64,000 nt of DNA from Luzula sylvatica (Eukaryota; Streptophyta; Magnoliopsida; Poales; Juncaceae). This document shows, in pieces, positions 1 to 12,343 of this stretch; the first letter of the stretch is position 1; each line of letters starts with the position of its first letter. Where the stretch lies: assembly GCA_946800325.1 (NCBI GenBank), contig OX326957.1, forward strand, positions 12,567,591-12,631,590, in the 5' to 3' direction. The position numbers and the translations under genes were made by a program. Under the pieces are notes generated by a model that was not told the origin of the DNA, did no database searches, and saw nothing but the letters and a program-made list of their open reading frames with translations.

Positions 1-1
1 A

Positions 2-1723
2 GATATATGTGTAGGTTATGTTACCGAGTTAATGCAAAGATCAATGCTTCAACTAACTAAGGGTGAAAATAGATGCTTTATTATGCATGATCTTGTCAAC
101 GATTTGGGTCAATTTGTTTCCGGGAAGGATTTTGCGAGAATAAGGCCCGATAGGTTAGATGATCTATCATGTGGAGTTAGGTATTTATCTATCGTTTCTA
201 ATGACCCAACCGATATTATCGACATGAAATATGTTAACAATCTTAAAGCACCACGGTTACTACAAATTGTGTATACAATGAATGTGTATTCTCCAAAAAA
301 TAATGTTAAGATCCCTCTTGAATTGTTCGAAATGCTGAGACATTTGCGTGCTTTAGATTTTAGTTGTAGTATTATTGATATCTTACCAGAATCAATTGGA
401 AACTTGAAGCAACTACGCTATCTTAATCTAAGAGACACAGAAGTCGAAAAGCTTCCTGATTCAATTTGTGGTCTCTATAATCTCCAAACATTAGAATTAG
501 AAGGTAGCAATATTAAGGAATTACCAATCAAAATTGGCTGCCTAGTCAATTTGCGACACCTCGAACTAAATACGGATACGTGCATTCCATCTGGGTTCGG
601 ACAATTATCAAACTTAAAATCATTACCAATTTTTAATATTAAACCCGGTACGTGGCATTGTGCACTTAGTGAATTGAAAAATTTAGAAAACCTGGAAAAT
701 CAACTCAACGTGTATGGTTTGGGGTATGTTATCAGAATGACCAGTGTGAAAGAAGTCGAAGGTAGTTTCTGCAACAAAAAAAACTTAAAAGGATTGACAC
801 TGTTTTGGTTCCAAGAGTCGTTCGATGAACCATGTGATCATTCAAACTATCCAAACTATGAAGTTTCTGGAAGTTTTAATTTTGTAGAATTTTTTGGGGC
901 TCTCAAACCACATACTAATATTGAAGAATTAGAAATTTGTGATTATCCCGGGTCTAGTTTTCCAAGATGGTTAGGTGACGCTTCCTTCTCTAAACTAATC
1001 AAATTTACCCTTACGGGTAGTATAAGCAGCAATTTTCTCCCAACATTAGGGCAGTTACCTTCTTTAAGAGATGTCTATATAGATGTCCGTAAGATGGAAA
1101 ATTTAGAATATGTTGGGCGTGAGTTCTGTTCTCGCGATTCAGATGTTGATTGTTTCAGATCACTCAACACGCTTGAGTTCACAAACATGAGTGAATTGAA
1201 ATATTGGTCCGGAGTTGAAAAGAATGATTTTTCCGTTCTCCAATCCCTAAAGATAGCATATTGCATGAAAATTAAATTTATTCCCGAACCATTATACTCC
1301 TCTCTATCTATGCTCACAGTAATTAATTGTGAAACCCTAATCACGCCACGCCTCCTCCCTTCTCTTAATTGCTTGATTATCTCTCAAGATGTTAGCGCGG
1401 TCTTCTTTCATGGTTTGCATCTACCTTTGCTAAAGACTTTGGAAATTGGATATGTAGAAACGATCTATTATCTCGTTCTGACTTCTCAGAACTTACCTTT
1501 GATTGGATCGATAGAGATTTTTTGTTGTTCTAATTTGAGACATATAACTGGGCTTAGTAGTCTCAGTTCTTTGACAAAATTAGAACTTCGTAGTTGTTCG
1601 GGCTTAAAATTTGCTAATGATGAATTTCTTCCGCACGAACTCCAGCAACTCGACATTATTGGTTGTCCTCAACTCGATTGGTGGTATAAACTCCAGAACA
1701 AAAAAGGAATGAAGGCTAGGTGA
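2..1723 (+). CDS. CNL disease-resistance protein, 3' part (CNL-1)
   Basis: The reading frame is open from base 2 to a TGA at 1721-1723, so the gene starts left of the window. The visible 573 residues correspond to residue 487 onward of the complete paralogue at 42250-45420, with very high identity. It begins at the end of the ARC2/winged-helix part of the NB-ARC domain. It carries the MHD motif as MHDLVNDLGQFVSG, where the paralogue has A instead of G at the ninth position. Leucine-rich repeats follow to the C terminus, for example LPESIGNLKQLRYLNL. The family are cytoplasmic immune receptors that sense pathogen effectors: the MHD motif holds the ADP-bound off state and the LRR contributes recognition. 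No frameshift or internal stop is visible, so it may be functional if the unseen 5' half is intact. The 3' flank is shared with the paralogue to about 2130. Confidence 0.93.
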   Translation, partial: DICVGYVTELMQRSMLQLTKGENRCFIMHDLVNDLGQFVSGKDFARIRPDRLDDLSCGVRYLSIVSNDPTDIIDMKYVNNLKAPRLLQIVYTMNVYSPKNNVKIPLELFEMLRHLRALDFSCSIIDILPESIGNLKQLRYLNLRDTEVEKLPDSICGLYNLQTLELEGSNIKELPIKIGCLVNLRHLELNTDTCIPSGFGQLSNLKSLPIFNIKPGTWHCALSELKNLENLENQLNVYGLGYVIRMTSVKEVEGSFCNKKNLKGLTLFWFQESFDEPCDHSNYPNYEVSGSFNFVEFFGALKPHTNIEELEICDYPGSSFPRWLGDASFSKLIKFTLTGSISSNFLPTLGQLPSLRDVYIDVRKMENLEYVGREFCSRDSDVDCFRSLNTLEFTNMSELKYWSGVEKNDFSVLQSLKIAYCMKIKFIPEPLYSSLSMLTVINCETLITPRLLPSLNCLIISQDVSAVFFHGLHLPLLKTLEIGYVETIYYLVLTSQNLPLIGSIEIFCCSNLRHITGLSSLSSLTKLELRSCSGLKFANDEFLPHELQQLDIIGCPQLDWWYKLQNKKGMKAR

Positions 1724-2126
1724 GATTACATATCATTCTTAAAATCTTCAAATGTACTCTTTAAGCAAATGAATTGCAAAAGTGATGTTAGTTTCTTTCA
1801 TTTAACAGTTTTGTATAGCCAGAGAGTTGACTAGGAAAATCACCGAGACAACTGTTTATTATGAACTATGCCGAAAATTTCGCTCGGTCTAGTTTTTTAT
1901 AACCGAATGGATTTGGTTCGGGTGGAGACAGTACAGAAATGCCCGATAGATAAGGAGTGGTTTGGGTCCGAACCAATAAAATGTCCGATTGTTATTTGTG
2001 TAAATTTAGATTTCTCTTTTGTACCGACTGTTTGGTAGGGATTTTATTTTTTGGTGTGTTCAATGAGTTATCGTGGTGTATTTTTTATTTATTTTTATGT
2101 TTCGGTCCATTATTCAATGGAATCAA
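1724..2126. other. 3' flank of CNL-1, shared with 45421-45800
   Basis: Non-coding sequence that aligns closely with the sequence after the stop of the complete CNL, including the stretch ataaccgaatggatttggtt. This dates the CNL duplication as including the downstream flank. No polyadenylation signal was assigned with confidence. Confidence 0.8.
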
Positions 2127-2134
2127 TATACCAT

Positions 2135-2689
2135 TAGGGGTGTGAACGGTTCGGATAGTGGTTGTACCATATCCATATCCATATTTTTTTCGGATATGGA
2201 TCCGGATACGGTACTATCCGGATCCGGATACGGTTCGGATATTAAACGGATACAGATACGGTTCGGATATTGTCGAATACGAATACGGATCATGTTCATA
2301 TATTAAAACGGATAGATGATATAATAATATTTTTAGAATTCAAATCTTGATTATTCTATAATTTTAGAACAAATTATATATACACATATATATAAATGAT
2401 TATTGATTTTTGTATTATTATGAATTAAAATATAGTTATTATCTAAATGTATTATTATAATTTTGATTATGAGAATACCCGTTTATAAATTTTATTCGGA
2501 TCCGGATAGTATCCGGATCCAAATCCGGATCCATAAAAAAATTTAGCTTCTAGATCCGTATACATATCCGTAAAAAAGGATAAGGTTCCGGATCCGGTTC
2601 ATCCGTATCCGGATATTTTTTCGGATCCGGATATTTTTCGGATACGGTTTGGGTCGGTTCAGATAATATTCGCCCTATTGACACCCCTA
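2135..2689. mobile_element. hAT-type MITE filled with GGATCCGGATAC-like repeats
   Basis: The 555-bp element starts TAGGGGTGT and ends ACACCCCTA, a perfect 9-bp terminal inverted repeat. It is flanked by the 8-bp duplication TATACCAT (2127-2134) and TATATCAT (2690-2697, one mismatch). The paralogous flank of the other CNL near 45,800 lacks it, giving a natural empty site. An 8-bp duplication with a (C/T)A-G-G-G-G-type terminus is typical of the hAT superfamily. The interior has no transposase. Its two ends are made of dozens of degenerate GGATCCGGATA / GGATACGGTT units around an AT-rich centre (about 2300-2490). Open frames here are artefacts of the repeat. Confidence 0.85.
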
Positions 2690-2755
2690 TATATCATATA
2701 TATCATGCTCCTTATTTACTCCAAGAAAATGGCATGTTAAAAAGTTAGAATATAA

Positions 2756-2782
2756 CTAGCTTTACCGTGCGCAAATGCACGG
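2756..2782 (-). other. Helitron-like 3' end (minus strand)
   Basis: On the minus strand the sequence reads hairpin CCGTGC-n6-GCACGG, a short spacer, then CTAG followed by T, which is the canonical 3' terminus of plant Helitrons. The element body would extend to the right, but its 5' end was not resolved. The same end occurs at 45860-45886 after the other CNL, so it was present before the duplication. Confidence 0.5.
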
Positions 2783-2984
2783 GACAGTCTATTTATTTTA
2801 TTTTTTTAATTATCATGGTTTATTTGTTGTCAGACAGTTCAATTTTTGTTATTCATTTTTTTCATGTTTACGCTAAAATGTAAGATAATTTTACAAAACA
2901 ATTAAAGCTTTTATTCCTTTTTATTTTTACGGCATTCACATTTTTTTATTTAAATGTTGTCTATGAGAGGGATATTTGCATTTG

Positions 2985-3160
2985 AAAAAGTTAGACTATA
3001 TTTTTTGTATTTGTAAGAAATTGTTTACATAATACAAATTTGTGTTATTCATCTATAACGGAGTATTTTAAGGACAACACGAAAGTTGAATATTTTGCGC
3101 GTGTTACATTTCTATTTTGCCATTTTTAGAAAATAAGATAATAAATTTGATTTGAAGGTG
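2985..3160. repeat. Copy of a ~155-180 bp diverged tandem repeat
   Basis: The unit begins gttagactayatttttt and contains a gagtattttraggacaac-like core. The array resumes at 13457-13870 after the copia insertion, and at 46085-46230 and 50240-50800 in the other unit. Copies are strongly diverged and AT-rich. No coding content is seen. Confidence 0.55.
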
Positions 3161-3165
3161 CGTTA

Positions 3166-4310
3166 TGAAGGAAATACAGTTTCGGATCAACCGTAAAAGT
3201 ATACACAAGGATAAATACGCGTTCGTGGGCATAAATAATGTGTATATTAGATGCACATATGTATATTGGATATACATGATTAAATTGATAAGAAACGGTT
3301 TTTACTAAGAAAATTAGAAAATTCAGTTTAAGCCGTTTTAGTAAAAATGACATAACTTTCAGTAGGAAACTCCGATTTGAATGGTTAAAACTGGGTTTGA
3401 TAGATAATGAGATTATCTAGAACTTTCAAGTTGTAATATTTTTCATTTGAGCTAAGTATCAGTGTCGTTCTAATGGAATAACGAAAGGATGCGACGGTTT
3501 GACATACAGTTAGTAAAACCGCCGTAACTTTCGCATCCGAACTTCAATTGGGCCAGACCAAATTGGGTTCGAAAGATAATAAGATTATCTATAATTTAGT
3601 GTAGGTTGATTTTCTATCAGAGGAATTTACCAATTTCGTACGGTTCATGCAGTTTTCTGTGTGAAAGGGTGTATATTGGATATACATGTCTTTTGGCCCA
3701 TCCTTATCCTATGAGATATAAATATGATATTTTTCTCTCTCTTCCATTCAGTCCAACCAATTCATTCAGTTCAACCCCTGTGAAATTAATAATATTAATC
3801 CAGAAATTAGAGAGAATCTTTCTCAAGAGTGAAAGAGTGCGAAGAGAGAAAAACCGAGAAAAACAGTTTTTCCGGAGAAGAGAATCAATCGATCAAGCAA
3901 GTTCGCCGGTGCATCGTCTAGGCAGGTGCATCCGCGACCGACGAACTCCGACTCACGGTAGATACAAGTAGAGGAGCGACACTTGTGGCTCTTCGATTGT
4001 GATCAACTCGAGGGAGAGAAAGAACGGTCAAAGACGGTGGAAGCGCTTGGACGTGGGACGCACGAAGACAACCGGAGGCGCGTCAAGATGGTGGGAGACG
4101 TGTGGTATGGGATGCACGTGCTAGTCACCAACGTGACCGGGGAAAGAAGGAAGAACGATCAACCCGTCGTGCGTGATCAATTTCATGCTGGTAATCGTCT
4201 ATCCTACTTTGCATCGTACCCTCTAAGTCATGGCGTGATCTTGGATTTAGGGAACCGGACCGGACCTTCATATCCGCTGCCCGAACCCGGGGTTGGGCGA
4301 ATTCCCAACA
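3166..4310 (+). repeat. 5' LTR of the copia element
   Basis: 1145 bp, starting TGAAGGAAATACAG and ending ATTCCCAACA. A TATA box lies in the ATATAAATA at about 3716-3724, so transcription would begin near 3750. The matching 3' LTR has clear point differences and indels, including a deletion near its right end, so the insertion is not recent. Open frames inside (for example 3606-3971 and 3983-4354) recur in the other LTR copies only as repeat sequence and are not genes. Confidence 0.9.
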
Positions 4311-4311
4311 G

Positions 4312-4323
4312 TGGTATCAGAGC
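4312..4323 (+). other. Primer-binding site (tRNA-iMet type)
   Basis: TGGTATCAGAGC directly after the 5' LTR. This is the standard plant Ty1/copia primer-binding site, complementary to the 3' end of initiator methionine tRNA. Confidence 0.92.
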
Positions 4324-4362
4324 GATCGCCTTCGATTCGAGGGTCGAATCATAGTCGTATAT

Positions 4363-6619
4363 TGAAAACTCGAAATTTAAGCGTCGTTTATTTCTTAATT
4401 TGAGTAATTCAACAATATTTAATTTTTCCTAAACCGAGCAAAATGGTAAGTTAAGGATATCGGTCCACAGGGAGATTACGGTTATTCTAGAGTTTAATGT
4501 TTAAATGCAACTTTAATAGCTCCAAAAATTCTCTTAATTTGCAAACAACAAGATCAATAGGTAATGAGACTATGTTCTGAATTTCAGATCTTTTTATCAA
4601 GTAAAATAATTTCTAAAATTCATCAAACAAGCATAACACAAAGTTCTGGTTCACAGCAAAGTATCAACTTCAATGATTTTTATAACTCAAATTACAACGC
4701 CAAAATTAATTGAAACTTTTGTCACAGATCAATAATCAAGAAAACAAGACAAGATATTTTTTATAGATTTTTATATGCAATAATCAATTAACTAAAAATG
4801 CAAGACTAATTACTGGTCAGAAAACACAGAGAGGAAATGATTAGATCTAAACAAATAGGAAACTTAATGAAAACATTATGAAAACTTATACAGATGATCT
4901 AAAGTATTTAATGAAACTAAAATGTATTTTTATGTATTTTTTATGGATCTAAAAGTATTTTTAATCTATTAAACTAAACTGGAGTATCAGTAACTAATCA
5001 GATTCAGATGTTCAACTTTGAAATTCAATAACAAATGGAAAAATGAACCAAATGAGATGCAACAAATTTGTACAGAAACTAGAGAGATTCAAGATTATGA
5101 AACATATTTTTATTAGATGCAAACAGACCTAGAACTATTTTTAAACCATTTATCAAAACTGATCAGACAGTTCATAGATTCAACACAAAATATTCTTAAC
5201 TAAATCATAAACTTCAAACAAGCAACAAATAACAAGTAAAAAAAGGGGTTTCAAAGATTCAAATAAGATATAAATCTAAATAACACACAGAAATGATCTA
5301 AACAAGCTTGAAACAAAAGTTCTAAAATATAAAAAATGTCCTAACAAGAGAGATAGTACCCAATCTGAGAATGGAGAGTGGAGATGGATGTGGTGATGAT
5401 CTGGATAGCTCCTATGGTCTTTTGTCACCCCAATGAAGCTGCCAGGAGGGAGAGAAGAAGCTTCGAGGTCGTCAATGGCGATGTCGATCCTGTCACGAAG
5501 CCAAAACCGAGAAAGATCGAGTCTTGAGCTTGAATCGATGCAATTGAGTGTCCAGAAGGCTTCAGTGGGTGGGTATGGAGGTGTAGAGAGGTTCGATTGA
5601 GACTAGAATGGGGAGAGGGAGGAGATTGGGTCAGCACTTGGGTGATGATGATCTGACCTGAGCAAAACTCGAAAATCTTGCTCAAACCAGCAATGGAGAG
5701 AGGTGAAGGAGTATCAGGGAGAGTGAGAGAAGAGAGTGTGAGGGCCAGAAGGCCACTCCGATGGGTGTTTTTAAGTGTTGAGTCTCCGGTTCGTTTTATA
5801 GCCATGATTGGACTGGATGGATCGTTTCTGATCGAACTTGAGAGGAGAGAGAGGTGGTAGAGGGTCCCAGGGTGGTTACTACGTGGCTGGAGGAGAGAGA
5901 GAGAAGCCACGTCGCTTGTACGACGAGATTTGGCTTTGTACAGCCATGGCGAGATCGTTTGAAAGAGACGAGATGCTCTCCACTGTATTTCACGGAAAGA
6001 ATTGCAGGGAAACGTTACTTCGTTAATTAACATACTCAATTGTAAACTGGAGGCTGCTGTGTTCATAGAACTCAAGAGGAAAAGAGCTCAATGGAGCCAA
6101 ACGAATCAGTTTGAACTGCCTGAGGTTGACAGAGAGAGAGGGTGTGTAGTGGAGTTCACATGAGTAATGTGCCACAGAGGATCAGGTGTATCATCAGGGG
6201 AAAGTATGGGTTTCTTCGTGGAACGAATCATTTCTTTAACCCTTTATGGCCTTCTGTGCAATGGATCGAGAGTATGGGTCATGTAGATTGCTGTGCTCGT
6301 TTCTGTGTGATATTTTGTGTAACGGGTCTATGAAAGAGGATGTGTGACCCGTTTCACCAGAGATTTTGCGACTTTCTCGTCCTTCCACCAAATGGCATGA
6401 TCTTTATATCCAAATTGCTCGTCTCGACGAGACGAATCCAGCCATGGGGTTTATTTGTGGAAATTTGGCCTTTTTTACCTGAAATAAACACAAATTTACC
6501 ATTAAAGTATTTTTTCCAATAATTAATGAATATGAAGATTATAATATGTTTTTGTGTTTATTTAATGTGATTTTGCATAATTTTAAACCCTAAAAATGTG
6601 TTTAATTATGCTTGTTACA
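4363..6619 (-). mobile_element. Solo LTR nested in the copia element
   Basis: 2257 bp flanked by TATAT on both sides (4358-4362 and 6620-6624), with TG...CA ends. Removing it rejoins the copia 5' region. Its layout resembles the 2.1-2.3 kb LTRs of the element at 13949-22527: an AT-rich left part, a GC-richer purine-rich middle near 5400-6100, and a right part with gacccgttt and a ttacctgaaataa-like block. I therefore infer a related family in the same orientation. The duplication is low-complexity, so boundaries carry some doubt. The 216-codon minus frame at 5425-6075 is unsupported. Confidence 0.7.
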
Positions 6620-6624
6620 TATAT

Positions 6625-8600
6625 TCGATATACGCACGGGTTATTCGTACCCGTTTGCATGATGTTACATATTTAGAACGTCAATTTCGTTAAAATCACA
6701 AGTGGAATTCCCTAGAGATCAATCAAAAGTTGATTGAGAGTATCTAGGAATAATCGTGAAAAAGTTTCATGATTTATCGTTTTGGAAACGAGCGAAAAAG
6801 AAAGAAACGGCGAAATCTGCAGAAAATCAGAGTTTCTGCCGCCCCGGGGACGCGGCCCGGGCGAGCTTTTCTCGCGCCCCACGGGCCTCGGATGGGGCAG
6901 GGACCCCCTCTCGATGCTGATTTTGTTTTCGCGATAACTTTGGCTACGGAACTCGAAATTTTGAGTTCTTTATATCGATATGATCGGCATCAATCATAGT
7001 AGTATAAAAACAAGTAATTATTTAGAATAATTAGTCTCCCTAAATAAATCATATGCATTTTGAAAATATTGTGATAGTGATATAATATGATTATGTCACG
7101 AATTATTTAAACATGAATGTCATGATCCCTCATAATATTTAAGTCATGGAAATGCTTTCCATGTCCACATCCATCGAGATTGGTATGACATAATGCGTGG
7201 TTTCAGGCCATAGTCGGGCACGTATTATTGTATGTATTGATGCGGGTGGTAAGCGTTAATTGGGGACTCACGTGGGTTCAGGCCATAGTCGGGCACGTGA
7301 GTAGTTCAATTGAACGATACGTTGGATATGGTTATGACTTAACCGTCCAAGCTAATTCGATTAGAGTTCGGGGCATAGATAGAATGCACACACGGAATTG
7401 AGATTGTATATGCTACGATCCATCACCGAAATTCTATAAAGGTTCAAGAGTCGTATTGGATACGATTGGATAATAATCCTATCTAAATAAGCGAGATCCC
7501 ATTTGTCGGCCATAGTCACTTATGGGAGGATTGCGAAATATGGATCTTGAGTGTTATGGACTTGGAGTCCCCTTTCGGTATGAGGGTTATCGATTCGATA
7601 AAAATAACACATTCATATAATCATCATATAAGCATATAGATTAAGTACGCACGGTTAGGAGTTTAATCTTTATTATCCGTTTAGAATTATGTTTTCAAGC
7701 AACACCAAATATATCGATGAGATCAATATGATAGATGGCTTTTGGGCCGGAATTACCATGATTAACCTTGATAGTTAAAGAATAGTTCTTAGACTTAAAG
7801 GAACGTGTTGGACACGGAAATGGTAGATTCAGGGCTCGAGGCTTTGGCTTTAGAGAAATCCGGGTTCGATAAACTTTAAGAAGAAATCGAACGAGATTAC
7901 GTGCCTTGTGGTGGCATGTATAGACGCCAATTTCTCAAAATTGTTTTGAGAATCCGGGTGTATACGAAAGTAAATAACAGCGCTCATGAAATAGTTTCAC
8001 GAGCTAGAGTGCGTTGAATGGTTCAATGTGGCTCAAAGAGTAGGTTAATTTTGAGACGCCTTATGGGTCTTTAATTAACATTCGTATGTTGATGGTACGA
8101 GATTTGATTTTCGTGACCGAATATCATATGCATTCGATAGATAAGTCGATCCCGGAATTGCATGAAATGCGATGTAAGTTTGAATTGGAGATGCTCGGAG
8201 CATCCGAGGAATCCAATGCATATATATGCGTGGATATACTTGTAATTCAAGGGCGGGATCGGAAGAAATAAATGTCTAAGGGTATTTTGGGAAAAATATT
8301 TTTCCAAACAGAAAGTTCGGACAAGGAGTTGTCCAAAATAATGACTCAAAGAATGGTGAAATCCGAGGAGGATTAAACCTAGAAGTTGATTGCTTCTTTT
8401 GGCGTTGCCGTCATGGCCATATAAACGAGATACGCGTATCTATATTCCATATGATGGATTACTAGAATCAACCGAATTAGATTCAATTCGTTAAACGTGA
8501 TACTTATTTATTAGGCAAAGATGACAAAGTGCATCATTCTCCAAAGGTTGGAGAAAGATCCAACGAATTATTGGAAATTACATTTAAATGTAAATGTTCC
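6625..8600 (+). pseudogene. Copia internal region upstream of integrase (decayed gag/protease zone)
   Basis: The internal region between the primer site and the integrase remnant. No reliable gag or protease frame could be read. A 22-bp segment ttcaggccatagtcgggcac(gt) occurs twice (about 7202 and 7276), with a partial third copy at 7507. These are non-coding duplications inside the decayed element. Confidence 0.4.
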
Positions 8601-8607
8601 GATAAGT

Positions 8608-9450
8608 TCCGAGGCAAGAGGAGGCTATCAGTATTTTGTTACGTTTATGGACGATTAAAATAGATACGGTAATATTTATTTAATGCGTGCCGAAATAGAG
8701 ACTTTTGAAAGGTTCAAAGAGTTTCAAAAACGAAATACAAAATCAACTAGGCAAGAAAATCAAAGCTTTTCGATAGGATCGAGAAGGCAGGTATTTGAGC
8801 TACGCGCTTCGATAGGATCGAGAAGGCAGGTATTTGAGTTATACGTATTGATGATCATTTATGATTGTGGAATCGTTTCACGATTACCTTCATTCGGAAC
8901 ATTAAGATGTATTCGAAAAGAGGAAATGAACACATGTTCGACATGGTTCGATAAATGAAAAGTCAAACGGATCTCCCAAAAATGTTTTGGGGATACGCCC
9001 TTGAGACAGCGACACTAATGAATGGTGCATATAAGATATGGACCATAAACCTTATAATTGGTACAAAAGACGCCATATGAGATATGGATCGGAATGGTTT
9101 CGAAGTTGTCATTTGTAGAGATTTGAGGATGTGAGTATATTTCGAAATTTGTTTTGATTAAACTCAATCCCAATTCTGAAAATTGTTCGTTTATCATATA
9201 TCCTTAAGGAAACTAAAGGGTATTAGTTCTAACGGCCCAACGAAAATGAGATTTTCGTGGCTCGAAGAGATGCCTTCTTGGAGGACGACATAATGCGCAC
9301 AAGTTTGGAACTTGATGCCATTTATCTCTACGCAGTCTAGTGGGAGTAGAATAAATTTCAAAAGAGTTCGAGATCTGGAAAATGAACATTGTACCGATGA
9401 AAGTTGACACGACTTTATCAAGAGTTGATGAATACGAGTCGAACACACAA
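8608..9450 (+). pseudogene. Copia integrase remnant
   Basis: Conceptual translation, with stops, gives YQYFVTFMDD and YLMRAEIETFERFKEFQ near 8613-8730. This matches the integrase core of plant copia elements (usual form YFITFTDDYSRYGY, then KFKEF). Near 8940-9010 it gives PKMFWGYALETA, matching the usual LPxFWGYALETAA. Near 9200-9290 it gives ETKGY and NENEIFVARRDAFLEDD, matching the region linking integrase and reverse transcriptase. Several in-frame stops and shifts make it non-functional. A 43-bp tandem duplication lies at about 8768-8840. Confidence 0.75.
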
Positions 9451-9689
9451 AGTAATTTTTCATTGATCCAGTAGACTATATCATAAATACAGATTTATCG
9501 TGGCTAATGATGATAAATCAAAATCATATGATGATTCGATATCCTACAAGGATGCTATGAAAATGACGATTCCATATGACAAGATGCCATGAAATCTGAG
9601 ATTCGATCCGTGTAGATTATCAAGTTTAGAACTTGATTTCATTACTTTCAGGGTTAGACCCGTGAAATATCAATGAGTTTTCAAGATGA

Positions 9690-10180
9690 GAACCAACACG
9701 GATAGGAATACGTATATAACAAAGTGAGGCTTACAGCGAAGAGTGTCAAGTAATTCATAGTTGGACTATGAAGAAACGTTTTCGCATGTTGCCAAACTTT
9801 CACATTCTCAAAATTATGCTTGTCATCGTCGCATATTATGACTATATGATATGGCAAAATGGATGTCAAAACCGAATTTCTTAACATAAATTTTATAAAA
9901 GGATGTGTACTTGACACAACCTTACGGTTTTGTCGATTCAAAAGAATCGGGGAAAGGATATGCACGCTTTAACGATCCATATGATGGATTAGAGAAAGCT
10001 TCTCAGAATTGGAACATTCGTTTTGACGAAGTTAGAAACTGTTATAACATTGTCAGAACGAATGGAAACTTTGTGTATACATGAAGGTTAGTGGGAGCCG
10101 CGTTATATTTCTTGTAACGACAAAGGATTTAGGTGAGACCGCTTATGAATTAAGCGTGAAGATCTATAGGATAGATCTAA
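9690..10180 (+). pseudogene. Copia reverse-transcriptase remnant
   Basis: Fragments in order match copia reverse transcriptase: MDVKTEFLN (usual MDVKTAFLNG), a VDSKESGKGYARFNDPYDGL stretch, then WNIRFDEV (usual SWNIRFDE). Next comes a remnant matching the LGIKIYRDRSRR region, here ELSVKIYRIDLRSS. Frames shift repeatedly between the fragments, and no intact YVDD box was found. Confidence 0.8.
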
Positions 10181-10589
10181 GAAGTTCCTCACTCTAGATT
10201 ATAGCACGTATACCGACATAATGTTGAAAATGGTTTTCAACATATAATTCCTTAGAGGAGTTACATCAAAATGTCGAATGGCAGAAATTTTCTACGGCTC
10301 GATGTGAGACATCAAGCAAGGCGAAAAGTAATAATATGATGCTTTATATTCGATGTGAAGATACGTCGTACACATAAAGCGTCTAATTCACTATCAATGA
10401 AATCCAAGGGAATCCCATGAGTTTGAATGTAATGTGATTACATGAGACTAACTCTTGTGAATGTATAATGGTTATACATATATATACATAATGGTTATGT
10501 ATATTTAAACCCATCGAGATATGTATTGATAGCGGTGAAGTTTATCCTTGAATACTTTGTGAAAGAATTCAAGATTTAATATTATCTAT

Positions 10590-11090
10590 AATGGTGCGGA
10601 GGACGTGTTGGTTATAAAGAGTTATAACAATAACAGTTTCCAAATATTTAGCACGTCCAAAATATGTTGCACGACTTTCGATCACAAAGTGTGTACATGT
10701 TTTGCTTAAACGAAAACACGGTTATGTGGAAATGTTCCACAAGACCAATAATTTATGATTCTATTTACGGAGGTGAGTATATTGCGGTCATTAATCGCAA
10801 AAGGAAGCGGTATGGATCAAGGATACATGACCAAACTCGAGTAGTCACGAGTTATCGGATTTATGGTTGTGTATTGCGTGAAAAGCAATAGTACAAGCAA
10901 AAAATGCCGAGGTCACAACCACTTCTAGCCAATACTCAAAACATTTCATTGATCCATGAAATTTTGTGAAATGATGTGATCGTAGGTATTGGAAATGTTC
11001 CAAACCTTAAGAAGATTAACACTAGCGGCAACGTGCGGAACCGTTTACAAAACCGCTCTCTCTAGTCGCGCGTGATTATCATGCGATGAC
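10590..11090 (+). pseudogene. Copia RNase H and C-terminal remnant
   Basis: GAEDVLVIKSYNNNSFQ (usual ELVVKGYTDASFQ) is followed by FCLNENTVMWKCSTR (usual FTLNGGAVSWKSSKQ) and YGGEYIAVINRKRK (usual TEAEYIAASEAAKE). A further piece, RAEPFTKPLS, matches the usual NIADPFTKPL. This fixes the element's strand and its Ty1/copia domain order. About 1.25 kb of unassigned sequence follows before the 3' LTR, including a 39-bp tandem duplication at about 11869-11947. Confidence 0.8.
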
Positions 11091-12343
11091 TATGGGTATG
11101 GAGATACCTAGAGGAGGAAGAAGAGAGTAGAGTATAGTTATCTAATACGATAGTCCTCGCAGGTTATGGCTATGGAGATACCCATAGGTAAACGTTGTAT
11201 CACCCAAATAATTAGTCCATATGAATGCATCCCTTTAAAATTTTTGTTTACTTAAATTAATATGCATTTTCCTTATATGAAAACTGTGTTCGGGTTGTGT
11301 AATTTGATTACATGAACCTTGATTTGAACTTGTGTGGACGTCGACATAATTGAGGATTATGTGCAGCGAAACCGTCACACTTAAAGTTTCATTTCTAAAC
11401 ATCCCTAGTCATGATTCAGTTTGCTTAAGAGTGAAGCATTTACATTATCAGATAATAGACTGAACATGTACACTAGTACGTTAGCCGAGGAGATGATTAT
11501 GTTTTGCTAATCATAGGACAAAGGTGTTTGTCGAATCGGGAACGTAGATATATGCTAGGTGACATATATTGGATATGACCGAAGTCGCGAGACTATGACA
11601 TGGTTTAGTCATTATAGATGGACTTGCGACGAGTAGGGTATTAGGTTCTTCATACTTGAGAGGACCATTGATTGCGTTACGTGTGTAACACAATGCTTTG
11701 ATATGACCTTACGCTCACCGTAACAGGGAGGTAAAACGGTCCTCATTGGGTATTGTCCGAAACACGAAATTCAATGTGAGTCTCCAAGATAGGAATTGTT
11801 TATTCCGAAAGGAAGAGATATCTCTTTGGCCACTCGATGAATTCATTAACGAAAACTACGGCCGTAGTCAATGATATTAATGGTTAATATCGATTGAAAT
11901 TGTTAAATTAATGATATTAATGGTTAATATCGATTGAAATTGTTAAATCAGTACGGAAACGAGGAATAAGTATAGTTAATCAAAATATAAGGATGACTAA
12001 CACCATGCCTTTTGATTAACGGATATCGCTAACAAGAGAACTAATAACCGCCATTCGAGATAGGCACAATGATCACAATCATTCTTCGTGTTAACATGGG
12101 TAGCCATGATGGAATGACTAGATCCCGCTCATGGGCTTGAAGTGCTTTGGAAACAGCCTACTGCCATCGTTAACCGAACCTACATGGTCACACAACGAGT
12201 CGTACTAAGTCGGGCTTGATTATAAAATTGGCACATAAGATGTGCATAGCTTGGTATTTGATACGCGAGCTATATTCTCTAAAATTGTGCATATTGGATA
12301 TGCATGAGTACCTTTTAGGTAGATCTGAAATTGAGTGGGAGAC

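Noticed and set aside
3606..4354. Two plus-strand frames of about 120 codons as genes
   Set aside because: They lie in the copia LTR and recur only as diverged repeat sequence at 12982-13331 and, inverted, in the solo LTR at 26228-27399. No protein family matches.
5425..6075. 216-codon minus-strand ORF
   Set aside because: It sits inside a solo LTR, has low-complexity composition and overlaps other open frames of purine-rich DNA. No motif seen.
8683..8958. An independent 91-codon gene
   Set aside because: Its first part aligns with the copia integrase core (LMRAEIETFERFKEF), so it is part of the decayed pol region.
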